A DNA stretch of 64,000 bases, taken from NCBI RefSeq assembly GCF_000217995.1, contig NC_015676.1:1218103-1282102 (forward strand). Direction: 5' to 3'. Shown one piece after another: positions 1 through 9,723 of this stretch (position 1 is the stretch's first letter; each line of letters starts with the position of its first letter). Below the pieces are notes generated by a model. It was not told where the DNA came from. It worked only from the letters and a program-made list of their open reading frames with translations, and did not search any database. The stretch is from Methanosalsum zhilinae DSM 4017 (GTDB taxonomy: Archaea; Halobacteriota; Methanosarcinia; Methanosarcinales; Methanosarcinaceae). Position numbers and translations under genes: made by a program.

Positions 1-582
1 GATTATTATCGCATAAATGATCCAGATAAACAGACCACTGATTAAAAGGTATGCGTTTTCAATGAAAAATAAAGGATCGGCAATAAAAGCTGTAAGATCT
101 CCAATGGCCCTCATTCCCGGTATGATAAAAATGATCCCGGCCAGCATAATCAGTGAAATGAGTACATTTAACAGAAAAAGATTAATCACATGTTCTCTTC
201 CTGACCTTGACATTTCACCAAGACCTGTATTTCCGGTCTCGGCTACCTGCCTTATCATACCAATTGCACCAGCCGTAAAGTAAGCCTGAATAAAATAAAC
301 TATTAAAATGGTAACTACAAGGCCTGCAATGAACAGAAGAAGATAATCCGATAAAAACGTAACAGCCATCTCAAGAAAACTTTCTGGAGACATTGTTGCA
401 ATATATTCAGGACTAAGATGGGTTATAGATGGTATAATGACCAGTAAACTAAACAAAACAAGATAAGTAATTCCAATTACAGCACTTATGAAAGTCATCA
501 GGATGAAAGGTATAGAAATCACTAAGTTTCTGGACCATGCTGAAAAACCTTTGTTGAGAACCGTCACAATATCGTCTGTCAT
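1..582 (-). CDS. Integral membrane protein, C-terminus cut by window edge
   Basis: The frame is open from ATG at 582 to the left edge without a stop, giving 194 codons, so the gene is incomplete here. The product is very hydrophobic. After an N-terminus reading MTDDIVTVLNKGFSAWSRN there are at least four long apolar stretches separated by short loops, so it is a polytopic membrane protein without extracytoplasmic domains in the visible part. It resembles small conserved membrane proteins of unknown function found in methanogens and haloarchaea (DUF4013/DUF7847-like), but that is an impression and not a verified match. A TATA-like run lies about 25 bp upstream, so the transcript probably has a very short leader. 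No function can be assigned. Confidence 0.6.
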   Translation of the reverse strand, partial: MTDDIVTVLNKGFSAWSRNLVISIPFILMTFISAVIGITYLVLFSLLVIIPSITHLSPEYIATMSPESFLEMAVTFLSDYLLLFIAGLVVTILIVYFIQAYFTAGAIGMIRQVAETGNTGLGEMSRSGREHVINLFLLNVLISLIMLAGIIFIIPGMRAIGDLTAFIADPLFFIENAYLLISGLFIWIIYAIII

Positions 583-600
583 CCTAATCCCTTATAAGGT

Positions 601-613
601 TATATTTATAAAT
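601..613 (-). promoter_or_regulatory. TATA box of the truncated membrane protein gene
   Basis: Read on the minus strand this is ATTTATAAATATA, about 20-30 bp upstream of the ATG at 582. That is the spacing expected for an archaeal promoter with a short or absent leader. Confidence 0.35.
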
Positions 614-693
614 AAATTGATAAAATCCATTATGTAGAAAAATTTTATGTTTTTCTTTCTTGAAATTTTTGTTTTTATTTAAAATATAAAAAT

Positions 694-718
694 AATCCGC
701 CAAAAATAAAGGCGGATT
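694..718 (-). terminator. Hairpin terminator after hppA
   Basis: AATCCGCC and GGCGGATT form a perfect 8-bp stem with a 9-nt loop, 11 bp past the hppA stop codon. On the minus strand the stem is followed by the T-rich run ATTTTTATATTTT. The hairpin plus U-tract is a good intrinsic terminator. It separates hppA from the membrane protein gene downstream. Confidence 0.7.
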
Positions 719-728
719 AAAACTTAAT

Positions 729-2747
729 TTACAGCAGTCCTCCCCCTATGAATAGGGATGAGAACAACAATGCCACAACATTGACCACTTTTATAAGTGG
801 ATTGATCGCAGGTCCGGATGTATCCTTGAAAGGGTCACCTACAGTGTCACCAACAACAGCAGCTTTATGAGCTTCAGAGCCTTTACCTCCGTGTGCACCA
901 TCTTCGATCAATTTCTTAGCATTGTCCCATGCACCTCCGCCATTTGCCATTGTTAGAGCAAGCAGAAGACCGGAAGCTATGATACCAATCAGAAGTCCTC
1001 CAAGTGCCAGTGGTCCCAGTATAACTCCCACTAATATCGGAACGGCCACTGCAAGTATTCCTGGAATAGCCATCTCTTTAATTGCTGCAGCTGTAACAAT
1101 GTCTACACAGCGCCCATATTCCGGCTTTGCGGTTCCGTCCATTATTCCGGGAATTTCTCTGAACTGTCGACGTACTTCATTTACCACTTTAAAAGCGGCT
1201 CTGCCAACAGCACGCATTGTGACCGCGCTGAATATGAAAGGAAGCAGAGCACCAATGAAGAGTCCTACAAGCACCAGTGGATTGTCCAGGGCAAGAACTC
1301 CGATGTCAAGATCCACCTTATGTCTGTAATCTGCAAAAAGGGCCAGAGCACCCAGTGCAGCTGAACCTATAGCATATCCCTTTGTCACAGCTTTTGTAGT
1401 ATTGCCAACAGCATCAAGAGCATCGGTAATTTCCCGTACATCTGAGGGCAGACCTGCCATCTCAGCAATGCCTCCTGCATTATCTGTAACCGGACCATAT
1501 GAATCAAGTGCAACAATCATACCGGTTGTAGAAAGCATAGCAGCAGCAGCTATCGCAATACCATAAAGTCCTATTGCCGGAGCAGTTGCACCGCCAACAA
1601 CAAAGAAAGCTGCCAGAATTCCACCTGCAATAACTATCATTGGAAGAGCAGTACTTTCAAATCCAATAGCAAGACCTGAAATTACATTAGTACCGGCTCC
1701 AGTTTCAGAAGATTCGGCTATAGTTTTTACAGGTCTGTAGCTGGTGGATGTATAATATTCGGTAAAAACTACCATCAGAACCATTATCACAACACCAACA
1801 AGTGCAGCGAAATAGAATCTAACATCTCCAAAAAGCCAGACTGTTACAAAATAGAATGCAACCATACATAAGATCGCAGCAACTGCAACTCCTTTATAGA
1901 GAGCTTTCATGATCTTGCCGTCATCACCAACTTTTACAAAAAACATTGCTATGATCGAAGCAAATATGGCAACTGCACCAAGAATCAGTGGATACAGTAT
2001 TGCATTTGGATGTATCTCAATAATAAGTGAACCAAGCAGCATAGCTGCAAGAACTGTAACTACATATGTTTCAAATAGGTCAGCACCCATTCCTGCACAA
2101 TCACCCACATTGTCACCAACATTGTCTGCAATAACACCAGCATTACGTGGATCATCTTCAGGAATTCCGGCTTCAATCTTTCCTACCAGATCAGCACCAA
2201 CATCTGCAGCTTTTGTATATATACCTCCGCCAACCCTGGCAAAAAGACTGATAAGACTTGCACCAAAAGCAAAGCCCAGAATTAGATCAACATCACCATA
2301 CACAATATAAAACCCACTGGTTCCCAGCAATGCAAGGCCGACTACGGCCAGACCTGTCACAGCTCCTCCACGAAATGCAACTGACAGAGCATGTTTAAGG
2401 TTTTTTGAAGCCGCATGTGCAGTACGTACGTTTGCCCTTACTGATACGTTCATTCCAATGTATCCCGCCAGAGCAGAACTTGCAGCTCCTACCAGAAATC
2501 CAATCGCTATTTTAGGGCCCACATCTCCAAGTAAAACCAGTATCAAAACTGCAATAATAATAGCAACAACTGCTATTGTTTTAAACTGGCGGTTAAGGTA
2601 CGCCATTGCACCTTCCTGGATCGCCAGTGAAACCTCTTGCATTTTTTCAGTACCTGTTCCTTCTTTAAGCACACTGCGCGCAAAAAAAGCAGCAAATACC
2701 AAACTGATTATACCTGCTATAGGGGCAAGATATATCAAACCATCCAT
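729..2747 (-). CDS. hppA: Membrane-bound proton-translocating pyrophosphatase
   Basis: The 672-residue protein hydrolyses pyrophosphate and pumps H+ across the cytoplasmic membrane, recovering energy from PPi made in biosynthesis. It is full length for the family and has many membrane segments. The substrate-binding loop reads [11 protein letters not shown] (residues 182-192) and is followed by the acidic motif [12 protein letters not shown] near 208. Another conserved loop is [11 protein letters not shown] near 422. The segment [10 protein letters not shown] starts at 448. Lys452 and Thr455 are the residues known to mark the K+-independent subclass, where the K+-dependent class has Ala. The start is preceded by a GGAG ribosome site. 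The gene is monocistronic, with a long structured leader upstream and a hairpin terminator downstream. Confidence 0.97.
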   Translation of the reverse strand: MDGLIYLAPIAGIISLVFAAFFARSVLKEGTGTEKMQEVSLAIQEGAMAYLNRQFKTIAVVAIIIAVLILVLLGDVGPKIAIGFLVGAASSALAGYIGMNVSVRANVRTAHAASKNLKHALSVAFRGGAVTGLAVVGLALLGTSGFYIVYGDVDLILGFAFGASLISLFARVGGGIYTKAADVGADLVGKIEAGIPEDDPRNAGVIADNVGDNVGDCAGMGADLFETYVVTVLAAMLLGSLIIEIHPNAILYPLILGAVAIFASIIAMFFVKVGDDGKIMKALYKGVAVAAILCMVAFYFVTVWLFGDVRFYFAALVGVVIMVLMVVFTEYYTSTSYRPVKTIAESSETGAGTNVISGLAIGFESTALPMIVIAGGILAAFFVVGGATAPAIGLYGIAIAAAAMLSTTGMIVALDSYGPVTDNAGGIAEMAGLPSDVREITDALDAVGNTTKAVTKGYAIGSAALGALALFADYRHKVDLDIGVLALDNPLVLVGLFIGALLPFIFSAVTMRAVGRAAFKVVNEVRRQFREIPGIMDGTAKPEYGRCVDIVTAAAIKEMAIPGILAVAVPILVGVILGPLALGGLLIGIIASGLLLALTMANGGGAWDNAKKLIEDGAHGGKGSEAHKAAVVGDTVGDPFKDTSGPAINPLIKVVNVVALLFSSLFIGGGLL

Positions 2748-2812
2748 AATGTCACTCCTACAACTTTTTTATTTACATAACATAATTCAGTTTTACAATT
2801 TTTAATCTGAAA

Positions 2813-2915
2813 CTATCTGTAAATTGATCAGTGAAACGACAATTAGTATGTTAATTTTACACCCGATTTTTGTGACGTTCATCGGTAATATCTTCACACA
2901 TAAATTTACAGATAG
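2813..2915 (-). promoter_or_regulatory. Long-range inverted repeat in the hppA leader
   Basis: CTATCTGTAAATT at 2813-2825 and AATTTACAGATAG at 2903-2915 are perfect 13-bp complements 77 bp apart. A smaller CCGAT/ATCGG hairpin is nested between them. The element lies between the likely promoter and the hppA start codon, so the mRNA leader can fold into a closed multi-part structure. It could be a regulatory RNA or an operator pair. No known riboswitch class was recognised. Confidence 0.5.
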
Positions 2916-2961
2916 ATATCGAATCAGATAATTAATGTCACGAGCAGATTGAAATAGAACA

Positions 2962-3002
2962 CAATAAATATGAATCTATCGATTAATTGATCTATCAGAT
3001 TC
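2962..3002 (-). promoter_or_regulatory. Probable hppA promoter with upstream dyad
   Basis: On the minus strand TATTTATTG (2962-2970) is a TATA-like element about 200 bp upstream of hppA. Directly upstream of it, 2972-3002 forms an imperfect dyad bounded by GAATCT and AGATTC, which could bind a regulator next to TBP/TFB. Both assignments are inferred. Together with the inverted repeat at 2813-2915 this accounts for most of the 312-bp gap between hppA and the next gene. Confidence 0.35.
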
Positions 3003-3059
3003 CTTTAGAATATGAAAAATAGTTACAGAATGTTTTCAATACTTATATGAATTACAAGA

Positions 3060-3527
3060 TTACATTCCGCCACCAATCTGCAACAGTTCAAATTCGATAC
3101 TGTCTGGTATACATGCTCTGAATATAAAAACGTTGCATCTCATATTTCTGGCTTCAGATATTGCTCTTTTATGCTCGACACTGAGTTCATCTTTTTCAGA
3201 AGCAATACATAAAGACTTTTTATCTGATTTTACCAGAAAATCAAAGTAACTGCCATAGGCTTTTAGAAAGTCCACAAAATTCTTTAATTCATTCCATGTA
3301 TCACACATATGTATGTTTTTTGTGACAGAATTGGCAACATACCAGTCTCTACTCATATAGGGATATTCAATATACTGCTGGTTAAGTTCTTCATACGCTT
3401 CAATAATCCGATCCATATCACGCCTTAAGTTGACCCATTTCCATTTCTGATCTGAAAAGTATCTGGCAGCCACTATAGTAATAATGGCATCTCGGTCTTC
3501 CTGCTCCAATTTCACAATATCACCCAT
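3060..3527 (-). CDS. Uncharacterised 155-residue protein
   Basis: The product is a soluble 155-residue protein with no signal peptide or membrane segment. It starts MGDIVKLEQEDRDAIITIVA behind a GAGGATGA ribosome site. The N-terminal half is rich in aromatic and charged residues. The C-terminal half alternates beta-like stretches and a helix (SVEHKRAISEARNM, then CNVFIFRA and IEFELLQIGGGM). The order of acidic, Lys and hydrophobic strand residues loosely recalls restriction-endonuclease-like folds, but no catalytic signature is clear. It sits between hppA and the DHPS-like gene, 70 bp from the latter, and may be a single transcription unit. It is probably lineage-specific, and no function is claimed. 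Confidence 0.75.
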   Translation of the reverse strand: MGDIVKLEQEDRDAIITIVAARYFSDQKWKWVNLRRDMDRIIEAYEELNQQYIEYPYMSRDWYVANSVTKNIHMCDTWNELKNFVDFLKAYGSYFDFLVKSDKKSLCIASEKDELSVEHKRAISEARNMRCNVFIFRACIPDSIEFELLQIGGGM

Positions 3528-3597
3528 TATTCATTCATCCTCTAATCTATATACTGTTATATATCTTGTGGAAAAGATCAAAAATCCTGAATGAATA

Positions 3598-5088
3598 TTA
3601 AAAATCATCATCCTGGGCATAACTTCGGTCATATTTGATTGCCAGTTCAGCCCTGGCCAACTCACGACCAAGATACCCGGCATGCTCTAAAGTAGAAACA
3701 AGTCCTTTTTCAATAAGAGTATTGAGTACAGAGCTGGCAGTTTTACCTACAACACATGCCCTTTTATGCTGGGCAATAATTAAACTTCCTTTGAACGAAC
3801 TATCTGAATACCGTGATCTGGAAACAATGCCTATCTTAACGGGACCTTTTGGATCAAGTTCCCATGATTCACTTTCCACAGCAAATAATGGATCTTCACA
3901 TAAATCAGCTTCAATGCGCTTTCTTTTCTCTTTAAGCTTCAGAAGATCTATGCCCAGGTCTTTAGGAGAACTGTTTCTTTCACATGCAACAGTCATCATC
4001 ATAGAAGCAGTAGTTAATTCTTCAATAGATCCATGTGTCTTATCACTATACTCAGGGGTGAATAATATAGCTGCACCTAGCTCAGATGCAATTCCACAAA
4101 GAACAGCATTTACTCCTATAGAATCAGCATCAATTAGTTCTGTTACGTTACCAGACCCAAAAAACAGAGGAATATCAGGAAAATCTTTACTGAATTCATA
4201 GTACCGTACAATGGATCTAGTTATTCCGTGTCCTACAGGATCAAGCACAGGATCAGCTATAATATATTTTATTCCGAAATTTTTTGCTTTTTTGATATTA
4301 TTAGCTAGACTCCCAATATCCCCATCAGAATCAGGAATTATAACTGCTGTAGCAGTGTGAAACGCAACATGCTTTCCAACCTGATCAATATTGCTGCCAT
4401 TTAAGCTCAGTACTATATCAACACCTCCTTCAAGTGCTGTTTTTATCAAATCTGGTTCAAGTGTATCTATACTGATAGGAACACTGGAAACTGAGCGTGC
4501 GGTTTTGACCGTGCTTTTAACCTCTTCTGGAGTAGCATTCATTGATGATCCCAGATCTATTATATCTGCACCTTTTTTTACAAATTCTTCTATTTTGCTG
4601 ATCAGTAATTCTTTAGACATAGAAGTTGAATCAACTATTTCTGCCATTACTTTCATACGTGAACTGCCACCTATTTTCAGATCATTTATCAGCAACTGAG
4701 GGACAGATCTATCTTCAAGATCAGAAACTTTATCTATTGCTAGTTTTTTTCGGATATCAGATAACAGTTCACATGCAGGTACATTTTTAGAAAATTCGAA
4801 ATCTTCAACAAAATCCAGCACATAGCCAAGATCATATGCATGCTTTGGACCAAGGTACACTTTGCAATCCATTTTCTTTTCAACAATGGAAAAATCTCCC
4901 GATGCAAGACCGGGTACAAATAATATATCATATGTATTGGGTTTTTGATCCATTAACGCAACAAGTAATCTAGATGGAGTGATAAACGCTGCAATGTCTG
5001 TATCCACAATCAGGACATCAGCTCTTGACTTAACGGACTTGCGTACTGTTTCTTCTGCTTGGCGACCGGTAGCAACCAATATTTTCAT
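3598..5088 (-). CDS. Dihydropteroate synthase-like protein
   Basis: This 496-residue protein belongs to the archaeal dihydropteroate synthase-related family (TIGR00284-like). An N-terminal domain of about 150 residues starts MKILVATGRQAEE and is absent from bacterial FolP. The TIM-barrel pterin-binding domain follows: IDLGSSMNATPEEV near 180, SIDTLEPDLIKTALEGGVD near 205, ADPVLDPVGHG near 280, and a C-terminal extension. Methanogens make tetrahydromethanopterin rather than folate, so a role in pterin condensation or a related C1-cofactor step is likely. The exact reaction is not proved by sequence. The upstream 100 bp is AT-rich with a TATA-like run near 5125, and there is no strong ribosome site. 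Confidence 0.85.
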   Translation of the reverse strand: MKILVATGRQAEETVRKSVKSRADVLIVDTDIAAFITPSRLLVALMDQKPNTYDILFVPGLASGDFSIVEKKMDCKVYLGPKHAYDLGYVLDFVEDFEFSKNVPACELLSDIRKKLAIDKVSDLEDRSVPQLLINDLKIGGSSRMKVMAEIVDSTSMSKELLISKIEEFVKKGADIIDLGSSMNATPEEVKSTVKTARSVSSVPISIDTLEPDLIKTALEGGVDIVLSLNGSNIDQVGKHVAFHTATAVIIPDSDGDIGSLANNIKKAKNFGIKYIIADPVLDPVGHGITRSIVRYYEFSKDFPDIPLFFGSGNVTELIDADSIGVNAVLCGIASELGAAILFTPEYSDKTHGSIEELTTASMMMTVACERNSSPKDLGIDLLKLKEKRKRIEADLCEDPLFAVESESWELDPKGPVKIGIVSRSRYSDSSFKGSLIIAQHKRACVVGKTASSVLNTLIEKGLVSTLEHAGYLGRELARAELAIKYDRSYAQDDDF

Positions 5089-5174
5089 ACTCAGGAATAA
5101 AACAGGATACTAAAAAAATATATCCATAAAATCTTAACATATGTCATTAATAAGGAAAAATAAAAGCTATTGAA

Positions 5175-5250
5175 GAGAATCCTAATTTACATTCCAATTG
5201 ATAGAGAGTAAAAAGGATTCTCAACCATGTTCTGGTCTCAAAATTGAGAA
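5175..5250 (-). terminator. Tandem hairpins downstream of ftsZ
   Basis: Two inverted repeats follow the ftsZ stop. TCTCA/TGAGA at about 5237-5250 has a 4-nt loop. GAGAATCCT (5175-5183) pairs with AGGATTCTC (5214-5222) as a perfect 9-bp repeat with a 30-nt loop. They probably end the ftsZ transcript. There is no strong U-tract, so confidence is moderate. Confidence 0.4.
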
Positions 5251-5258
5251 TATTCCAA

Positions 5259-6449
5259 TTACTGTATCATATCTATGATCGATCCACCATTCTTACCTGA
5301 TGAAACAGATTCTACTGAAGATGGATTTCTTCTTCTGTTCATGTTGGCATTTGTAGTGCCATACATGTTTTCATACGAACTTGAGGATGCAGATCTTCCA
5401 ACAATGTTTGATTCATAGGGACCACCCAGGATCTGTGGAGACTGAACTCCGGTCATGATCGCCATAACCCTTATTTTTCCTTCATAATCTTCCCTGATTC
5501 TTGCACCCCATATCACATTTGCGTCCGGTGAGAGTTCATAGGTCAAAGATGCGGCCACCTCTTCAGCTTCCTTCAGGCTCAGATCAGTACCACCGGTTAT
5601 GTGCACCAGACTACCGGTTGCGCCCCTGTAATCAACATCCAGCAATGGATGGTTCAGTGCAGCACGGACTACATCATCACTCTTATCCTGATGCTTGCTT
5701 TCACCAACCAGCATAACAGCTACACCACCACATGACATTATAGACTTGATGTCCGCATAGTCAAGATTAATAAGGGACGGCTGTGTGATAGTTTCTGTAA
5801 TTCCTTTTACGGTCTCTGATATGAGCTGATCCATAACTGAAAAAGCCTGTTCGATCGGAAGGTTTGGTACATAATTAAGGAGTCTGTTATTATCAAGGAC
5901 AATTACTGTATCAGCAGCCCTACGAAAATCTTCCAGTCCTTCTTCTGCTTTGAAAGTTCTTGCACGCTCAACTCTAAAAGGACTCGAAACCATACCTACA
6001 ACTATAGCACCCTGTTCTTTAGCAACTTCAGCCACCACAGGAGCAACACCAGTACCGGTTCCACCTCCCATTCCTGCAGTTACAAAAACAAGATCACTGT
6101 TCTTGAATACCTCTTCAAGTGTTCCGCGTGCAAGTTCTGCCGCTTTCTTACCTACTTCCGGATAACCGCCTGCACCCAACCCACGGGTCAGTGTTTTTCC
6201 AACAAGGATCTTTTTATCTGCACGTATATTATCAAGGTGCTGTTTATCAGTGTTGATTGCTACTGTTTCAGCACCTTCTATACCAATATTATATAGTCTG
6301 TTGACGGTATTGTTACCTGCTCCCCCACAACCAACAATCATTATTCGGGGTAATCCGAATTCTTCAAACTGATCATCCATTGTGAGTGATTGTCTATACT
6401 CTTTTTCATTTTCTGTGTGCTTTAAAGCTTCCTGTACTATTGACTGCAA
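5259..6449 (-). CDS. ftsZ: Cell division GTPase FtsZ1
   Basis: This is a 396-residue tubulin-superfamily GTPase that polymerises into the division ring. The GTP-binding motif [13 protein letters not shown] is near residue 40, the tubulin signature GGGTGTG is at 128-134, and [11 protein letters not shown] is near 225. The archaeal N-terminal extension [13 protein letters not shown] matches the FtsZ1 type (as in Haloferax FtsZ1) rather than FtsZ2. A disordered Ser/Asn-rich linker leads to the end IIDMIQ, which may be the partner-binding tail. The start codon is TTG, with an AGGGGATGA ribosome site just upstream. The gene is alone in its unit, with tandem hairpins downstream. Confidence 0.96.
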   Translation of the reverse strand: MQSIVQEALKHTENEKEYRQSLTMDDQFEEFGLPRIMIVGCGGAGNNTVNRLYNIGIEGAETVAINTDKQHLDNIRADKKILVGKTLTRGLGAGGYPEVGKKAAELARGTLEEVFKNSDLVFVTAGMGGGTGTGVAPVVAEVAKEQGAIVVGMVSSPFRVERARTFKAEEGLEDFRRAADTVIVLDNNRLLNYVPNLPIEQAFSVMDQLISETVKGITETITQPSLINLDYADIKSIMSCGGVAVMLVGESKHQDKSDDVVRAALNHPLLDVDYRGATGSLVHITGGTDLSLKEAEEVAASLTYELSPDANVIWGARIREDYEGKIRVMAIMTGVQSPQILGGPYESNIVGRSASSSSYENMYGTTNANMNRRRNPSSVESVSSGKNGGSIIDMIQ

Positions 6450-6813
6450 AGTTCATCCCCTCTTTGCTGAATATATTTTTTGTTCGATACGAACTGATTC
6501 TGCTTTGACTGAAACCAAACATAAATGAGTTTAAGATATCCAGACAAAAGACATCGATATATTATAGTTCAGCCCTCTATAAGTATATTGCCAGACAGGT
6601 GACTTTTGAGCTAAAAGCCAGCTGATCAACAATATATAAGTGCCTGAATCATATTTTGATTATATTTATATATATAGTTATCGCAAAAAATTAAATATAT
6701 TTACTTTTGCTACTAAAAATCAACACAGTGCTGATATATCAATCACATAAACATAACATGATATCCGATTCCATTGAACAAATTTTATTATCATTCACTT
6801 CCATTTTAAACAT
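6450..6813. promoter_or_regulatory. Divergent promoter region between ftsZ and HAD gene
   Basis: This 364-bp spacer holds promoters for both flanking genes and no coding sequence. It contains several TATA-like runs (around 6630-6640, 6655-6680 and 6690-6702) in very AT-rich DNA. If the right-hand runs serve ftsZ, its leader is more than 150 nt long. No specific operator was recognised. Confidence 0.4.
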
Positions 6814-7455
6814 ATGTTGAAAGCAATAATTTTTGATATGGATGGAGTACTCATAGATTCAATGCCATATCATGCAGATTCATGGATATCTGCCTTTAAT
6901 AAAGTAGGTATCAGTGCGACCAGAGAAGATATATACAGCATGGAAGGATCGAACAGTAAAGGCATGGTCAAGAAAATCTTTTCAAAAAATAAAAGAATAC
7001 CAGAAGAAAATCACTACAGGGAACTACCAGTTATCAAAAGAGAGATTTTTTTTAAAATAAAAGAAATAAAAACTTTTGATGAGATTTATCCATGTCTTAA
7101 CCTATTGAAAAATAAATATAAGCTAGCTGTTGTCTCAGGGTCAGATCAAAAAACCGTCACAAGTATAATAGACCGGATCTTCCCGGAAATATTTGAAGTG
7201 GTGATTACTGGAAGTGATGTAAATGAAGGTAAACCTTCTGCAGAGCCCTATCTGAATGCTATCAGGAAATTAAACGTTAAGGCAGATGAAAGTATAGTTA
7301 TTGAGAATGCGCCTTTTGGAGTTGAAGCTGCTAAAAATGCAGGAATATATTGTATAGCTATTCCAACATATATTGATTCTAATCAGCTAAAAAAAGCAGA
7401 TCTTATATTGGAAAACCATTCTGCTCTGAAAGAGTATTTTAAAAAGTTGATTTGA
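6814..7455 (+). CDS. HAD-superfamily phosphatase / phosphoglucomutase-like
   Basis: This is a 213-residue HAD hydrolase. Motif I is DMDGVLIDSMPYH, with nucleophile Asp8 and acid/base Asp10. The cap helices follow. Motif II is VVSGSDQKT near 108, motif III is the Lys in GKPSAEPYL near 148, and motif IV is VIENAPFGVEAAKNAGI near 167. This layout is typical of beta-phosphoglucomutase/GPH-like enzymes acting on sugar phosphates. IENA in place of the usual IEDS is a small variation in motif IV. The substrate cannot be deduced. It is the only plus-strand gene in the first 29 kb, starts ATG without an obvious ribosome site, and stands alone. Confidence 0.88.
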   Translation: MLKAIIFDMDGVLIDSMPYHADSWISAFNKVGISATREDIYSMEGSNSKGMVKKIFSKNKRIPEENHYRELPVIKREIFFKIKEIKTFDEIYPCLNLLKNKYKLAVVSGSDQKTVTSIIDRIFPEIFEVVITGSDVNEGKPSAEPYLNAIRKLNVKADESIVIENAPFGVEAAKNAGIYCIAIPTYIDSNQLKKADLILENHSALKEYFKKLI

Positions 7456-7666
7456 AAATAGCAATCTTACCTGGATAGCTGAGATAACGTCCTTTAAGCT
7501 ACATTGGGTCTGGCAAATATATCTAAAAATGAATATGATTGGATTCGGCTATGTCACATAATCTGACACAGAGTATAAATTATTTAGTGTCCAGAAAAGT
7601 ACTTTCCATGATATAACACCAGAGAACACTTTCCTGGAAGGAAACATAGCTTTTTGAATTCTTTTT

Positions 7667-9577
7667 TTAGACAAGTCTTACAGTTTCAAGGTTAGTAAGT
7701 GCACGAGTTTCAAGTCTGTATTTTTTGTACATAGAACTGGCAAGATCTATGCAGGAACTTTCCTCCCCATGCATTGTAAATATTCGCTCTGGCCTTGGTT
7801 TCATCTTCTTTACATAATCCATCAGCTGTTTTCTATCGGAATGGCCTGAAAAGCCATCCACTATTTCAACTTCCATATTCATCTTAACCATATCAGAGCC
7901 ATTTTTGGCGGGAAGTGGAACTTCTTTCCATCCTTTCTGGATACGTCTTCCCATTGTTCCATCTGCCTGATATCCTACAAACACCAGAGTGTTACGTTCA
8001 TCTGGAGCAAATGCTTTAAAGTAATCAAGTATCGGGCCAGCATTCATCATACCAGCAGTTGCAAGGATGACACAGGGATGAGGATCATCAATTATATTGC
8101 GGCGCAATTCATTTGAATCAACTGATCTAAAATTCTCAGAAAGAAATGGATTCTGTCCCTTCTGGAAAATAAGTTTTCTAAGATCATTGTTCAGATACTC
8201 AGGATAGGTCGCATGTATAGCAGTGGCTTCCCATATCATTCCATCAAGGTATACAGGTATATCACTGATGATTCCCTTTCTGATAGCTTCTTCCAGAACA
8301 ATCATAACTTCCTGGCTTCTTCCAACCGCAAATGCGGGGATTAGTACGATACCATTTCTGTCAATAGTTCTTTTGACAATATTCTGAAGATTTTTTTCAG
8401 CTTCCTTCAATGATGGTTGAATAGCATTAGAATTGCCGTATGTGCTTTCAGTAATCACTGTTTCAACCCGGGGAAACTTATTCACTGCAGGATCAAATAA
8501 TCTGGTAGGACCGTATTTATAGTCGCCTGTCATAACAATATTGTGTCGGCCATCGCCAATATGGAAATGCGAGATCGAAGAGCCAAGTATATGACCGGCG
8601 TTATGGAACGTTAGCTTGATATCAGGAGCAATATCTGTGACCTCTTCATAATCCAGTGTTATTGTATGCTTTAGAACTTCACGTATATCTGCAGATTCAT
8701 AGGGGATCTTTCGGGCATCTCTTGCTGCAACATCGATGTAATCAAGCTGTAGAAGGGCCATCAAGTCACGTGTTGGCGGTGTACAGTATATAGGACCTTC
8801 ATACCCATATTTATATAGTAGTGGTACTAGGCCCTGATGGTCCAGATGTGCATGCGTAATCACTACCGCATCCAGCTGGTTGAGTGGATATGCTTCAGGC
8901 ACATACAGATATGGAGTCATGTTTTCATCAGAACCAACATTAACTCCACAGTCAACCATCACCCGGGACTCGGGGGTTGATAGGACAAAACAGCTCCTTC
9001 CAACTTCACGGCATCCACCAAGTGAAGTTATTCGTACCCACTCATCTTTGGAAGTGCACTCCCTATGGATTTTCCTACCAACTGTCTTAAGTATCTCTTT
9101 CCTTTCTTTGAGGTTGGTTCTCATAAATTCACGAATATTATTTACAGTCCTCGATTTAATTGGAGGGGTTCTTACTACTTTTGGAGTCCAGCCAACTTTT
9201 TTAGTTATCTCACGCAAAGTTTCTCCATGTTTACCAATGACCAATCCAGGCTTTTCGGCCTCGATAATCACCTCTCCCACATCTTCATCAAAATAGTAAT
9301 TAGATATAACAGAATCTTCAGGAACAGTAGCTTTTATCTTTTCAATAGATTCTTCCGGTGCCAGTAGCACCTTTGGGTCAGGCCTGACAACTATACGTGT
9401 CCTGAGATTTTTAGCTAAATTTCTTACAAGGTTACCATTGTCTGCAAATTTACGGGGCTCTTCAGTATATACCACAAGTTGAGGACCTTCAAATTCAACA
9501 TTTGATATTGTAGTATCACTGGGCAATGCGTCTTCAATTTTCTTTTTTAATTCTGATAGAATGTCTTCAATCGCCAT
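7667..9577 (-). CDS. aCPSF1/FttA, transcription termination ribonuclease
   Basis: This 636-residue archaeal CPSF73 homologue cleaves nascent RNA and drives factor-dependent transcription termination. An N-terminal KH-like region with [17 protein letters not shown] near residue 111 precedes a metallo-beta-lactamase domain with HAHLDH at 242-247, and a beta-CASP domain. The C-terminus has TMHGEE, matching the final metal-ligand histidine. An upstream in-frame codon at 9607 was rejected. The ATG at 9577 has an ideal AGGAAGG ribosome site, starts [13 protein letters not shown] like its relatives, and gives the usual length. It lies 146 bp downstream of psmB, in a run of transcription and turnover genes. 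Confidence 0.96.
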   Translation of the reverse strand: MAIEDILSELKKKIEDALPSDTTISNVEFEGPQLVVYTEEPRKFADNGNLVRNLAKNLRTRIVVRPDPKVLLAPEESIEKIKATVPEDSVISNYYFDEDVGEVIIEAEKPGLVIGKHGETLREITKKVGWTPKVVRTPPIKSRTVNNIREFMRTNLKERKEILKTVGRKIHRECTSKDEWVRITSLGGCREVGRSCFVLSTPESRVMVDCGVNVGSDENMTPYLYVPEAYPLNQLDAVVITHAHLDHQGLVPLLYKYGYEGPIYCTPPTRDLMALLQLDYIDVAARDARKIPYESADIREVLKHTITLDYEEVTDIAPDIKLTFHNAGHILGSSISHFHIGDGRHNIVMTGDYKYGPTRLFDPAVNKFPRVETVITESTYGNSNAIQPSLKEAEKNLQNIVKRTIDRNGIVLIPAFAVGRSQEVMIVLEEAIRKGIISDIPVYLDGMIWEATAIHATYPEYLNNDLRKLIFQKGQNPFLSENFRSVDSNELRRNIIDDPHPCVILATAGMMNAGPILDYFKAFAPDERNTLVFVGYQADGTMGRRIQKGWKEVPLPAKNGSDMVKMNMEVEIVDGFSGHSDRKQLMDYVKKMKPRPERIFTMHGEESSCIDLASSMYKKYRLETRALTNLETVRLV

Positions 9578-9723
9578 TAACAAGCCTTCCTGTTTCAAAA
9601 AAATCAAAAAATATTAATTTTTAATATTAGGTGTAAACATAATTCCACAATATTTTGGGAATTACGTTTAAAAAATTTTAAAATATAATTTATGGGTTAG
9701 AATTTACTTAAATCCTGAAATAA

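Noticed and set aside
922-1329. Plus-strand open frames opposite hppA and other genes
   Set aside because: They are antisense shadows of strongly conserved genes, without ribosome sites or family-like sequence.
9578-9607. Upstream start for the aCPSF1 gene, adding 10 residues
   Set aside because: The ribosome site AGGAAGG lies inside this stretch and points to ATG 9577, which also gives the family N-terminus.
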